Source: Sphingomonas aracearum (lineage in GTDB: Bacteria; Pseudomonadota; Alphaproteobacteria; Sphingomonadales; Sphingomonadaceae). Taken from it: a DNA stretch of 64,000 nucleotides. Each line of letters begins with the position of its first letter. The first letter of the stretch is position 1. The stretch covers positions 62,001 through 126,000 of the forward strand of contig NZ_QQNB01000005.1 in assembly GCF_003345355.1 (NCBI RefSeq), in the 5' to 3' direction. Below are positions 36,149-44,523 of this stretch, in pieces. The translations under genes and the position numbers were made by a program. Below the pieces are notes generated by a model, which saw nothing but the letters and a program-made list of their open reading frames with translations, did no database searches and was not told the origin of the DNA.

Positions 36149-36804
36149 GCATTCCCTTGCTGAAGACGGGTTTGCCCCCCGGCGTTACGACGCGACCGCT
36201 TCGGCCAACGCATGTAGAGAAGCACGGCGCCGCCAAGCCAAAGGGCGAGGCCACCGAGCGCGAACCCTAGGAGCCACGGCGTGTTGAAGTCCTCGTGGTT
36301 CTTCCAATCCATGATATGGAGGCCCCAGAAGAAGTCGTAGAGCCGCCACGTGCCGGTCCTCACCGCCACAATCCGGCCAGTGTCGGCCGTGACGAAGACA
36401 CGGGTGGAATCCGGATCCGTGAACGTCACCCGCCAGGCGGGAAGCGGGCCGCGATACTCGGCGCTGGCGCGCTTGATCAGCTCCACCGTCGCCCTCGGTC
36501 TGCCTTCGCCGCGCCAAGCTGTCCTTGCGACAGCCTGGACCTGGGCTGCGGTCGGGGCGGGTAACAGTATCCCCGTCCTCGCATCGAATAGCCGCGCCCC
36601 TTCAGCCGTCGCCACCTCGGCCACTGGGCGGCCAAGCCACATGCGGTAGGTCACGGAGTTGATCGGCGTTCCACTCGCCGCGATGATCGCTGAGGGCGAC
36701 GCGAGCACGACGCCGCCAGGCAGGGACGCGACGGCCTTGCGGTCCACCAGGTGATCTCCATGCACACGATCGATGGGCAAGAAGCTCATCAACGCGCCAC
36801 TCAT
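36145..36804 (-). CDS. PepSY-domain membrane protein, 5' end disturbed
   Basis: From the first ATG (36804) the protein is 219 residues, with a PepSY domain near residues 95-150 and a C-terminal membrane helix (LLGFALGGLALWLGGAVLLY). Conserved-looking sequence continues upstream in frame (RLHLLASRTHKWLAIIVGAQ then a hydrophobic stretch), the usual first helix of PepSY membrane proteins, but without ATG, GTG or TTG. An ATG at 36926 that overlaps the preceding stop is in another frame and stops after ten codons. Either a small frameshift or a rare start (CTG 36897) is involved. Confidence 0.7.
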   Translation of the reverse strand: MSGALMSFLPIDRVHGDHLVDRKAVASLPGGVVLASPSAIIAASGTPINSVTYRMWLGRPVAEVATAEGARLFDARTGILLPAPTAAQVQAVARTAWRGEGRPRATVELIKRASAEYRGPLPAWRVTFTDPDSTRVFVTADTGRIVAVRTGTWRLYDFFWGLHIMDWKNHEDFNTPWLLGFALGGLALWLGGAVLLYMRWPKRSRRNAGGQTRLQQGNA

Positions 36805-36922
36805 GAACCATAAGAGGAGCTGCGCACCGACGATGATCGCGAGCCACTTGTGAGTGCGGCTCGCAAGAAGGTGCAGCCGAAGTTTGGTGCTTCTCAGGGT
36901 CGGCTCTCCATCCGTGCCGGGC

Positions 36923-37510
36923 TCATTTCATGCCCGGCATATCCTTCATCATCTCGTCGTGGTCGGCAGGTGCGCTCGCGACCAGCGACTTGTACTGTTC
37001 AGGCGTCATCCCCGGGAGCTTGCGCACGAACGCTACCATGTCCCAGATCAGCGGATCAGAATGGGTTTTCCCCCAAGCGGGCATAGCGCTGAGCTTTACC
37101 CCGTGCTTGATCGTCCAAAAGGCCTCCGCCGGATCGTGCGTATGCTCGGCTTTGGCCAGCTCGGGCGCGCGCGGGTAAAGACCCTGGCTCATCTCGCTTT
37201 GCTCAACGCCTGGACCGAGGTGACAGCCAGAGCACATCTCACCGTAAAGTCCGGCGCCGATCCGGACGCGCTCGGGGGCGTCAAGATCGGGTGGGGGCTT
37301 GATGCCACGCGCACGCACAGTGATCGAGCGATCCCGCAGCGTCTCGAGCAGTGCAAAGACCGGTCGCGTGTGCGGCTGATCCGCCGCAACATCATAGACG
37401 CCGAGGTAGATGAACACTGCCGCGCCTATGGCTACCAGCGTTGTCAGCACGGCGACAAAGGACAAGCTCGGCAGGTGCCGTCGCAGCATGCCAGACCTCT
37501 CCCTTTCCAT
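36923..37510 (-). CDS. c-type cytochrome in the cop operon
   Basis: The 195-residue protein has a membrane anchor (LSFVAVLTTLVAIGAAVFIY) and one haem site CSGCH in GAGLYGEMCSGCHLGPGVEQ; the sixth ligand is probably the Met of KLSAMPAWG. The C-terminus is Met/His/Asp-rich (HDEMMKDMPGMK), like copper-binding tails. It lies between copB and the PepSY gene on the same strand. It may take electrons from, or deliver them to, periplasmic copper enzymes. A start at 37489 is an alternative. Confidence 0.8.
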   Translation of the reverse strand: MERERSGMLRRHLPSLSFVAVLTTLVAIGAAVFIYLGVYDVAADQPHTRPVFALLETLRDRSITVRARGIKPPPDLDAPERVRIGAGLYGEMCSGCHLGPGVEQSEMSQGLYPRAPELAKAEHTHDPAEAFWTIKHGVKLSAMPAWGKTHSDPLIWDMVAFVRKLPGMTPEQYKSLVASAPADHDEMMKDMPGMK

Positions 37511-37565
37511 GCCTTTCCCCTTTTATCGGTTAGCTAGAGGCTAATCTTGCAGCGTAAGAGCGACC

Positions 37566-38822
37566 TCAGAACCACATGCGGACGCCGGCAACGATGCTTT
37601 TGGACGTGGCCTTGTCGCCCTCCGCCCGAGCATAGCGGGCGGTGTCGCCAAACCGACGATCCCACGACACGCCGATATAGGGCGCGAACTCACGTCTGAT
37701 CTCGTAGCGAAGCCGCAATCCCAATTCGGCATTGCTGAGGCCTGATCCGATACGATTCTCTGGCACATCCTGAGCGGCGAAGTTCAGCTCGGCACGCGGT
37801 TGCAGGACCAATCGCTGGGTAACGCGTTGATCGTAATATCCCTCTAGCCGGCCTAGCACGTCGCCCTTGTTGGACAGGAACAGCGCCCCTTCGAGTTCAA
37901 AAAACCCGGGTGCCAGCCCCTCCACTCCGACAGTGGCGTAAGTGCGCTTCGGCGATGGTCCTAAATCCTGCCGGACACCTGCCTGTAAGTTGAAATAAGG
38001 GCCGATCGCCCGGCTATAGAGCGCTTGTACCTCTGCACTTTCGATGCCCTCGCGAAAGGCACCTTCGCCCTCGGACTTGACGAACAGGCGGTTGATGTCC
38101 CCACCGAACCACGCTTCTCCATCCCAACGATAGCCATCGCGGCCGTTGCGGAACTGGTACTCTGCAAGGTTCAACAGCACCTGGTTGAAGTTTTGGCCGC
38201 CGTGATGCTGCTGAAGATGATGACGGCCCATCGCCATCGCGTCGGAGCCATACACATTGTCAGCGGCATGGTCCGTCGGGAGCGGGGGAGGCGGTGCATT
38301 TCCCGCGGGGAGCGCAGTGCCTGTCTGCTGCATACCCTCCATCGCCATACCCGGCATCCCGGGCATTCCCTGCATCTGGCCGCTGCCCTGGTCAGCCGGC
38401 ATCGTCATGCCCGGCATCGTGGAATGATCCATGCCTTGCATCGGCTGCTGCGCGCCCTGGGAAGGCGTCTTATCGCTTCCGGGCATCTGCATCCCCGGCA
38501 TCGATTGCATGTCATGCTGAGAGCCTTGCGGGGCAGCTTGGCCCATGCCGGGCATGGTCGAATGATCCATGCCCGACATGGCTCCGTGATCCATGCCCTT
38601 CATACCTGCCATCGGAGCAGCGGTCCGCTTTCCGGGCGCCGTCTTCCGTCTGGTCGCGACCTTAGCCTTGCCCTTCGTCGCGGCCTTTGCCGCCGGTTTC
38701 TTCTTGGCCGGCATAGGCATCGTCATGCCCGGCATGTTCATACCTTGCATCGACTGAGCCGCGGCGGGAGCGGCGATGCCAAGCACGGACGTGGCGGCGA
38801 GCGCCGAAATCAGCCGATTCAT
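37566..38822 (-). CDS. copB: Copper resistance outer membrane protein CopB
   Basis: This 418-residue protein has a signal peptide, then an extended low-complexity part with Lys/Ala and repeated Met/His motifs (MDHSTMPGM, MQGMPGMPGM), and from about residue 190 the CopB beta-barrel domain (VLLNLAEYQFRNGRDGYRWD, AFREGIESAEVQALYSRAI) ending in MWF, a typical outer membrane C-terminal aromatic. The Met repeats bind copper. The gene overlaps copA by 4 bases. Confidence 0.95.
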   Translation of the reverse strand: MNRLISALAATSVLGIAAPAAAQSMQGMNMPGMTMPMPAKKKPAAKAATKGKAKVATRRKTAPGKRTAAPMAGMKGMDHGAMSGMDHSTMPGMGQAAPQGSQHDMQSMPGMQMPGSDKTPSQGAQQPMQGMDHSTMPGMTMPADQGSGQMQGMPGMPGMAMEGMQQTGTALPAGNAPPPPLPTDHAADNVYGSDAMAMGRHHLQQHHGGQNFNQVLLNLAEYQFRNGRDGYRWDGEAWFGGDINRLFVKSEGEGAFREGIESAEVQALYSRAIGPYFNLQAGVRQDLGPSPKRTYATVGVEGLAPGFFELEGALFLSNKGDVLGRLEGYYDQRVTQRLVLQPRAELNFAAQDVPENRIGSGLSNAELGLRLRYEIRREFAPYIGVSWDRRFGDTARYARAEGDKATSKSIVAGVRMWF

Positions 38823-40882
38823 GCGGCCGCTCCTTCAAGCGGCCGAACGGTCACAACACGCATCATGCCCGCGGTCATGTGATAGAGATTGTGGCAGTGG
38901 AACGCCCAATCCCCCGGTGCGTCGGCGGTGAGGTCAAAGGTCATCTTGCCTCCGGGCGGCACGTTGACGGTGTGCTTGCGCGGTGCGTGGTCGCCGTGGC
39001 CCGTCACCAGCTCGAAGAAGTGGCCGTGGAGATGGATCGGGTGCGGCATCATCGTGTCGTTCACCAACGTGACCCGCACACGCTCGCCGTTGCGAAACGG
39101 AATGGGATCGGCCGGATCGCTGAGCTTCTGGCCGTCAAACCCCCACATGTAGCGTTCCATGTTGCCGGTCAGGTGTATCTCCAATTGACGCGTTGGGGCA
39201 CGCACGTCCGGGTTGGGCTGCAGTGCCATAAGGTCGCGGTAGGTGAGGACACGATGATCCAGGTCTTCCAAACCCTGAGGCGGTTCGCCGCTGCGATCCT
39301 TGGGCATGGGAGAGATGGTCTGGACGCCCGGTCCCATCTTGACCCCCGGGGCATTCTTCGGGTCACGCATGTCCATGCTCATGCTGCCGCCTGAGCCATG
39401 ATCCATGCCAGCCATGCCGCCGGCTTGGCCAGAGCCGCCCTGCATGGCGCCGTGGTCCATGCCGGCCATAGAGGCACCGCCTGCCGCCATCTGGCTGTGA
39501 TCCATTCCGGCCATGCCGGACATGCCCATCTGCCCGTGATCCATGCCAGCCATGCCGGACATGCCCATCTGACTATGGTCCATGCCGGCCATGCCTGCCG
39601 CCGCTGCCCCTACCGCGACAGTTCCGTGATCGGTCGGTGCCTTCCAGCCAGTGAGCTTCCACAAATTGCGCGAGGCATTCTGCACCAAAGTGGGATCCAG
39701 CCCGCGCTCCTTGACCGGGCTCTCGTCCGACATGCCGGACATGCCCTGCATGCCCCCCATGCCGCTCATGTCCATGCCCATATCGGTCATGGTCAGCAGC
39801 TTGCGCGGGCGAAGCGGTGGAACCGGAGCGACCATCCCTTCGCGCGGAGCGAGCGTCGCCCGGCCCATGCCCGAGCGGTCGATCGCCTCGGAAACAAAGC
39901 TGTAGGCCCGGTCCTCGGGGGTCACGATCACGTCAAACGTCTCGGCAACCCCGACCTGAAACTCGTCAACCTTGACCGGGCGCACATTCTGCCCATCCGC
40001 CTGCACGACCGTCATCGGCAGGTCGGGAATCCGGACGTTGAAGTTGGTCTGGGCTGCAGCATTGATGATCCGCAAGCGAACGCGCTCGCCCGCCTTGAAC
40101 AACCCGGTCCAATTGTCATACGGGCCATAGCCGTTAACCAGAAAGGTGTAGGTCGAGCCGGTCACGTCGGCGATGTCGGCGGGGTCCATCCGCATCTTAC
40201 CCCACTCGATACGATCCTTCAGCTTCATCTCCCGGCCTGCAAGCAGACCGGCAAGCGTCGGGCGCTGATAATTGAAATAAGCGCCGCCCATCTGCTTCAG
40301 CTTGCGAAAGATTTCCGCGCCGGTCATCTGGCTGTGGTCGGACAGTACGATCACGTGCTCGCGGTCGAACGCGATCGGATCGGCACCTGCCGGGTCGATC
40401 ACGATCGGGCCGTAAAGGCCGTCTTGCTCCTGCTCACCCGAGTGACTGTGATACCAATAGGTGCCCGACTGGACGATCGGGAACTCGTAAACGAAGGTCG
40501 AGCGCGCCTTGATGCCGGGGAAGCTGATGCCGGGAACCCCGTCCATCGGGAACGGCACGAGCAGCCCGTGCCAGTGAATGGAGCTGTCCTCGTCGAGATT
40601 GTTGGTAACGGAAAGGCGAACCTTCTGCCCCTCCTTCAACCGGATGAGAGGGGCCGGCACAGTGCCGTTGACGCCAATGGCGGGCGTCGATTTGCCGTCG
40701 ACAGGAAGTTTGAAACTGTCGATCGTCAGCGCAATGTCGGTGCCGCTGACGGTCGGGAGAGGTTTTACGATCCCGCCCGACACGGGCTGAGCCCAAGCGG
40801 GCATATAGGCGCTTAGCGCCATGCCGCCGCCCACCAGGGCGGCGCCGCGCAGCACTTGGCGACGATCGATATTGCGGCTCAT
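38819..40882 (-). CDS. copA: Multicopper oxidase CopA (PcoA family)
   Basis: The 687-residue protein is Tat-exported (DRRQVLRGAALVGGG). The four copper-ligand segments are IHWHG, WYHSHSG, HPIHLHGHFF and WAFHCHNLYHMTAGM (type 1 Cys and Met ligand). Between domains lies a long Met-rich insert with a 13-residue repeat. It oxidises Cu(I) in the periplasm. First gene of the cop operon; an ECF-type promoter sits 41 bases upstream. Confidence 0.97.
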   Translation of the reverse strand: MSRNIDRRQVLRGAALVGGGMALSAYMPAWAQPVSGGIVKPLPTVSGTDIALTIDSFKLPVDGKSTPAIGVNGTVPAPLIRLKEGQKVRLSVTNNLDEDSSIHWHGLLVPFPMDGVPGISFPGIKARSTFVYEFPIVQSGTYWYHSHSGEQEQDGLYGPIVIDPAGADPIAFDREHVIVLSDHSQMTGAEIFRKLKQMGGAYFNYQRPTLAGLLAGREMKLKDRIEWGKMRMDPADIADVTGSTYTFLVNGYGPYDNWTGLFKAGERVRLRIINAAAQTNFNVRIPDLPMTVVQADGQNVRPVKVDEFQVGVAETFDVIVTPEDRAYSFVSEAIDRSGMGRATLAPREGMVAPVPPLRPRKLLTMTDMGMDMSGMGGMQGMSGMSDESPVKERGLDPTLVQNASRNLWKLTGWKAPTDHGTVAVGAAAAGMAGMDHSQMGMSGMAGMDHGQMGMSGMAGMDHSQMAAGGASMAGMDHGAMQGGSGQAGGMAGMDHGSGGSMSMDMRDPKNAPGVKMGPGVQTISPMPKDRSGEPPQGLEDLDHRVLTYRDLMALQPNPDVRAPTRQLEIHLTGNMERYMWGFDGQKLSDPADPIPFRNGERVRVTLVNDTMMPHPIHLHGHFFELVTGHGDHAPRKHTVNVPPGGKMTFDLTADAPGDWAFHCHNLYHMTAGMMRVVTVRPLEGAAA
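39480..39592 (-). repeat. Tandem repeat encoding the Met-rich motif of CopA
   Basis: Nearly three copies of a 39-base unit encode MAGMDHxQMGMSG (x is Ser or Gly); the third copy diverges after MAGMDHSQM. Met/His ligands in each unit fit Cu(I) binding. Coordinates are approximate at the lower end. Confidence 0.6.
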
Positions 40883-40923
40883 GCAGTCCTCAAGGCTCCC
40901 GAAGAGAATGTCTCTCTAGCCTT

Positions 40924-40951
40924 GATACGCGCCGCAGCGCGCCGCCCCTCA
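40924..40951 (-). promoter_or_regulatory. Candidate ECF promoter of the copA operon, TGAGGG-N16-CGTATC
   Basis: On the minus strand TGAGGG (40946-40951), 16 bases, CGTATC (40924-40929), 41 bases from the copA ATG. Downstream it also shares GCTAGAG with the cnrY promoter at about the same distance. Confidence 0.65.
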
Positions 40952-41023
40952 TCACTTTCGATCGAGGAGCGGCAGTGCTCGCTACCGTCTCCCTGTCATC
41001 GCCTAGCGAAAGGCTCGGGCGGC

Positions 41024-41347
41024 TTAGTAGCCGTAGCGGCCGGCATAATCCCGGTCGTGGTCATAGCCGTGCTCCCTCCTGAGATCGCGGTGCTCGTCGC
41101 GGTGCTCATGGCGTAGGTCACGATGAAGCTGACGATGTTCGCGGCGCGTCAGCCCGTAGGCGTGCGCCTCGGCATGCTCATCCTGGAGGGCATCGTGGTC
41201 GTCGTGATGCTCGTCGCGCAGTTGCTGGTGCTGCCCGGCGTGTCGCCAGTCGCGTTGATACCGCCAATCTTGATCGTAGGCCATTGCGGGAACGGCAATG
41301 CCAACGGTTAGTCCTAGTCCCAGCGCAGCCTTGCTGAACAAATTCAT
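41024..41347 (-). CDS. Secreted His/Asp/Arg-rich protein
   Basis: From ATG 41347, after a GGAGAGG ribosome site, the protein has 107 residues: a signal peptide (AALGLGLTVGIAVPAMA) followed by a mature chain dominated by His, Asp, Glu and Arg (DEHHDDHDALQDEHAEAHAY, RDEHRDLRREHGYDHDRDY). It has no named fold. The composition suggests divalent metal or copper binding. It follows the sigma factor gene on the same strand by 75 bases, so it may be the fourth gene of the cnrYXH-like unit. Confidence 0.7.
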   Translation of the reverse strand: MNLFSKAALGLGLTVGIAVPAMAYDQDWRYQRDWRHAGQHQQLRDEHHDDHDALQDEHAEAHAYGLTRREHRQLHRDLRHEHRDEHRDLRREHGYDHDRDYAGRYGY

Positions 41348-41422
41348 GACACCTCTCCTCACGATGAAGAGACTTGGGCCGTCGCTCTTGAACCGCCATT
41401 GAAGTCGATCGTAACGGTCTGT

Positions 41423-42010
41423 TCATGCCGGGGCGGAACGACCGCTCGCGGCAAGCCTGTCCGCCAGGGTACGCCGCGCCCGATAGAGGCGGGTCTCTAC
41501 CGCCTTTTCGCTGATCCCTAGGACATCTGCCGTCTGGGCCTGGCTAAGTCCTTCGATCGTACGAAGCACCAGCGGTTCCTTCAGGTTCGCCGGCAAGGCG
41601 GAAATAGCGCGCGTAACTCGGTCCAGCTCCTGTCGATCGCTGGCAGCATCGTCGATCCCCACCTGATCATCCGCGACCGCCTCGGCCTCTGGGCCGATCG
41701 GGGTAGCGAACGTCAGGAAGCGCCGCACGGTCCTCTTGCGCCCCCAATCACGACATTTGTTGATCGCGATCGCCGACAGCCAGGCACGCATCGAACGATC
41801 GCCGTCGTAGCGGGATAGAGCGTGATGAGCTGCGACGAACGTCTCCTGCAGCAAATCCAGCGCCTCGTCGGCCTCGCCGACGCATGCGCGCACGACGCGG
41901 AAGACCGACTGCCGATGGCGGCGCATGATTTCGGCGTAGGCGGCTTGCCTGCCCGCAATGCTGAGTGTCGCCAGCTCCGCGTCCGATAGCGTGGTCCAGT
42001 CGAGGCTCAT
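41423..42010 (-). CDS. cnrH: ECF sigma factor, CnrH-like
   Basis: The 195-residue protein has sigma region 2 (RHRQSVFRVVRACVGEADEA, DLLQETFVAAHHALSRYDGD, WLSAIAINKCRDWGRKR) and region 4 (ALPANLKEPLVLRTIEGLSQ, ISEKAVETRLYRARRTL). It lies downstream of genes for a membrane anti-sigma protein and a periplasmic metal sensor, the CnrY-CnrX-CnrH order. Metal in the periplasm should release it from the anti-sigma factor. It is the best candidate to read the seven AGGG-N16-CGTA promoters around it. Confidence 0.9.
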   Translation of the reverse strand: MSLDWTTLSDAELATLSIAGRQAAYAEIMRRHRQSVFRVVRACVGEADEALDLLQETFVAAHHALSRYDGDRSMRAWLSAIAINKCRDWGRKRTVRRFLTFATPIGPEAEAVADDQVGIDDAASDRQELDRVTRAISALPANLKEPLVLRTIEGLSQAQTADVLGISEKAVETRLYRARRTLADRLAASGRSAPA

Positions 42011-42024
42011 CGATCCGGCGCGGC

Positions 42025-42465
42025 TCAGCGCTGATCGTCGGTGAGCGCCTTCACCACGGCCTGGTCGAACTGGGCAGTCTGATTGGGTCTCAGAAGCTGC
42101 CGCATCGCGAAAATGTGCGCAAGCGTCGCCTTCTGAAGCTCACCCATGACCGCGTGGCTACGGTCGACCGCCGCAGCAACTCGCGGTCCATTCCCGTGTT
42201 CGGTTTCGATCGCTTCGGCAAGCCTGGCGTTGTCCGCCCTCAATTCCAACTCGAATGCGCGCCGTTGAACGGCGAAACGCTGCTCCAAAACCGCCAGGCG
42301 CGCTTCCTGATTAGCATCCAGCGCCAGCTTGTGATGCAGCACGTCGTGCAGCTCCGATCCCGGCTGCGCACGCGCCGGGATTAGCGCTCGCCCTACGAAC
42401 ACGCCAATGATTGCCGCGATGAAGCACGCGAGGACCCCAAGCAGGAAGCGGGTGCGCCCGCTCAT
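42025..42465 (-). CDS. cnrX: Periplasmic heavy-metal sensor, CnrX-like
   Basis: This 146-residue protein has an N-terminal membrane anchor (FLLGVLACFIAAIIGVFVGR) and a helical periplasmic domain of the CnrX/Spy type, with the metal-sensing pattern ELHDVLHHKLALDANQEARL, a Glu in AIETEHGNGP and HIFAMRQLL. His, Glu and Met residues occupy the positions where CnrX holds Ni/Co. Given the neighbours, copper is the likely inducer here. It overlaps the cnrY-like gene by 4 bases. Confidence 0.85.
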   Translation of the reverse strand: MSGRTRFLLGVLACFIAAIIGVFVGRALIPARAQPGSELHDVLHHKLALDANQEARLAVLEQRFAVQRRAFELELRADNARLAEAIETEHGNGPRVAAAVDRSHAVMGELQKATLAHIFAMRQLLRPNQTAQFDQAVVKALTDDQR

Positions 42466-42740
42466 GGCTCGCCAACGAGCAGCGTAGAAGGGGCAAGGGG
42501 CGATACCGGTCCTAGGGGGGATAGCGACGCCGCACTGGCCTCCTTCGCCGGTACGCCGGCGCCGAATATGCCCATCACGAGCGCCGCCGTGATCGCCATT
42601 GCGCCAATGCCCATCCCGGCGCGCGCAGCCGGGCGTACGGCGATGCGCGCGAGCACGCGGTCTTCAATCCCATCAAGGCTCGCAGGCGTGGGTGCCTGCG
42701 CCAGCCTCATCAATACTGCGTCGAGGTCCATGTCGTTCAC
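42462..42740 (-). CDS. cnrY: Membrane anti-sigma factor, CnrY-like
   Basis: This 92-residue protein has a short cytosolic N-terminus (MDLDAVLMRLAQAPTPASLD) of the kind that binds the ECF sigma factor, one membrane helix (GIGAMAITAALVMGIFGAGV) and a small periplasmic tail for the sensor. Size and topology match CnrY/NccY. First gene of the unit, with an ECF-type promoter ending 18 bases before its start, consistent with autoregulation. Confidence 0.8.
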   Translation of the reverse strand: MNDMDLDAVLMRLAQAPTPASLDGIEDRVLARIAVRPAARAGMGIGAMAITAALVMGIFGAGVPAKEASAASLSPLGPVSPLAPSTLLVGEP

Positions 42741-42758
42741 TCCACCCCTCTAGCATAG

Positions 42759-42786
42759 ATTACGCAGGCGATGCCCCTATCCCTCA
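42759..42786 (-). promoter_or_regulatory. Candidate ECF promoter of cnrYXH, TGAGGG-N16-CGTAAT
   Basis: On the minus strand TGAGGG (42781-42786), 16 bases, CGTAAT (42759-42764). It is back to back with the copC promoter on the other strand, 10 bases apart. Confidence 0.65.
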
Positions 42787-42796
42787 AATCGGACCG

Positions 42797-42824
42797 TGAG
42801 GGGTCCGCGAGCGGCACGCGTAAT
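42797..42824 (+). promoter_or_regulatory. Candidate ECF promoter of copCD, TGAGGG-N16-CGTAAT
   Basis: On the plus strand TGAGGG (42797-42802), 16 bases, CGTAAT (42819-42824), 33 bases before the copC ATG. It is the only one of the seven on this strand and faces the only plus-strand copper operon of the group. Confidence 0.65.
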
Positions 42825-42857
42825 GAATGACAGGAACCCTCAGTTGAAAGGCCCCAC

Positions 42858-43226
42858 ATGCGTCGCGTATCTGTTCTCACTGCTGCTGCCGCTCTCGTCA
42901 TGGTTGCCGGCACGGCGAATGCGCATCCCAAGCTCGTCTCAGCATCGCCGGCCGCGAACGCGACGGTTGCGAAACCCGCTCGTCTCCAACTTCATTTCAG
43001 TGAGAAGCTTGTTCCCGCCTTCTCCAAGGCCGATCTGATCATGGCCGCAATGCCCGGCATGCCGGAGATGAAGATCGCCAGCACCGCGGCGCTTGCCTCG
43101 GATGGCAAAACCCTCGTCGTCACGCCGAAGGCGCCACTCCATCCCGGCCGCTACAATGTCGCTTGGCATGTCGTCTCGACCGACACGCACAAGGTCGCTG
43201 GGACCTACGCCTTCGCGGTGAAGTAA
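42858..43226 (+). CDS. copC: Periplasmic copper-binding protein CopC
   Basis: The 122-residue protein has a Sec signal ending ANA; the mature chain begins with HPKLVSASPA, so His1 can form the amino-terminal Cu(II) site. The Cu(II) histidine motif HVVSTDTHKVAGTY is present, as is a Met-rich loop (MAAMPGMPEMK) for Cu(I). CopC and CopD together handle periplasmic copper uptake or storage. It is 4 bases from copD. Confidence 0.95.
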   Translation: MRRVSVLTAAAALVMVAGTANAHPKLVSASPAANATVAKPARLQLHFSEKLVPAFSKADLIMAAMPGMPEMKIASTAALASDGKTLVVTPKAPLHPGRYNVAWHVVSTDTHKVAGTYAFAVK

Positions 43227-43230
43227 GACG

Positions 43231-44157
43231 ATGAGTGACTGGTCGCTGATCGGCGTCCGCTTCGCGCTTTATCTGACGCTGGCGGCGCTGTTTGGCCTCT
43301 CGGCATTCAGCCTCTACGGCTTGCGTCTGCGCGAGCGCGGCAGCGCGCTCGCGCTTCGCCCATGGCTTGTTGCCAGCGGCGCCCTTGGCCTGCTGTTCTC
43401 GGCCGCCTCGGTTGTGATGATGGCCTCGTCGATGGCAGGGACGCCTGTCTGGCCGGTTGACCATGAAGCGGTCACCGCGCTGCTCACGGGGTCTGCCATT
43501 GGGGCGGCATGGAAGCTTCGCATGGTCATGCTCGTCCTGGCGACCGTCGCGGCAATGTTCGTGGCCGGCCGCACCGTCTGGCTAAGCGCCGTCGCACTTT
43601 GTTCAGCGGTCGCTCTCGCGACGCTCGCATGGACCGGGCATGGCGCGATGGATGAAGCTGCCATGGGCTGGGCTCATCTCATCGCCGACATCCTTCATCT
43701 GCTTGCCTCGGGTGTGTGGGTTGGCGCGCTGCTTGGGCTGGTCCTGCTCGTTTCCCGGCCCGCGGCGCGCGTCGACGCGGCGCACCTCGGGCTGACCCAT
43801 CGAGCACTGCACGGATTCGGCGTGGTCGGAACGATCGTGGTGGGAACGATCGTTCTTACCGGTCTCGTCAACGGATGGATGCTGGTCGGCGTCGGCAATC
43901 TCACCATCCTCGCCACAACGCTCTACGGCCAGCTCCTGCTCGCCAAGTTGCTGCTGTTCGCCGCGATGCTGGGGCTCGCCTCCCTCAATCGCTTCCGGCT
44001 AACGCCGGCTTTCGAGCGGGCAATCGCCGTTGCCGATCAGAGGCGCGCCCTTGGCGGGCTTCGGGCGAGCCTCGGGATTGAGACTGCCTGTGTTGTCGCG
44101 ATCCTCGCGCTGGTCGCCTGGCTTGGAACACTCGCTCCTCCTGCATCGGCGATGTGA
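43231..44157 (+). CDS. copD: CopD-family copper transport membrane protein
   Basis: This 308-residue protein has eight membrane helices with the CopD/YcnJ signature AWTGHGAMDEAAMGWAHLIA and HLLASGVWVGALLGLVLL. The conserved histidines and Met in helices could carry copper. It follows copC at 4 bases. The orphan fliQ gene lies 52 bases downstream. Confidence 0.9.
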   Translation: MSDWSLIGVRFALYLTLAALFGLSAFSLYGLRLRERGSALALRPWLVASGALGLLFSAASVVMMASSMAGTPVWPVDHEAVTALLTGSAIGAAWKLRMVMLVLATVAAMFVAGRTVWLSAVALCSAVALATLAWTGHGAMDEAAMGWAHLIADILHLLASGVWVGALLGLVLLVSRPAARVDAAHLGLTHRALHGFGVVGTIVVGTIVLTGLVNGWMLVGVGNLTILATTLYGQLLLAKLLLFAAMLGLASLNRFRLTPAFERAIAVADQRRALGGLRASLGIETACVVAILALVAWLGTLAPPASAM

Positions 44158-44209
44158 TGCACAGCCGGGGCACCCTCGTGCTTCCCGGCTTGCCAGGCTC
44201 CCACGCCTG

Positions 44210-44479
44210 ATGGATCAATCGATCCTCCTCGACGAAACGGGCAGGATGCTGGCCGTGACAGGCCTGATCTGCGTCGTGCTGCTTGTGCCGATGATGATCA
44301 TAGGGCTGATCATCAGCATCATTCAGGCGGCGACCTCGATCAGCGAACAGACATTGAGCTTCGTCCCCAAGCTGATCGCGTTGGGAGTGTGCCTAGTTGT
44401 ATTCGGAAGCGCGGCAGTAGAATTGCTGACGAAGTTCACCGGCGAGCTGTTCGCCGTGATCGCGCGAATGGGGCAGTAG
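44210..44479 (+). CDS. fliQ: Orphan FliQ-like type III export gate protein
   Basis: The 89-residue protein, the exact FliQ length, has two membrane helices and the family core IIGLIISIIQAATSISEQTL followed by SFVPKLIALG. FliQ forms part of the flagellar/type III secretion export gate together with FliP and FliR, none of which is here. It is 52 bases after copD, so it may be transcribed from the copC promoter. It looks intact, which suggests a recent fragment of a flagellar cluster or a reused helix pair. Confidence 0.8.
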   Translation: MDQSILLDETGRMLAVTGLICVVLLVPMMIIGLIISIIQAATSISEQTLSFVPKLIALGVCLVVFGSAAVELLTKFTGELFAVIARMGQ

Positions 44480-44488
44480 ACCCCGCAA

Positions 44489-44515
44489 TGCGCGGGCGGT
44501 CGGACCACCCGCGCA
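44489..44515. terminator. Hairpin between fliQ and the convergent copper-store gene
   Basis: TGCGCGGGCGGT and ACCACCCGCGCA form a 12-base stem with one mismatch and a 3-base loop, between the stops at 44479 and 44524; it could end transcription from both sides. Confidence 0.6.
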
Positions 44516-44523
44516 CGCGCGGC

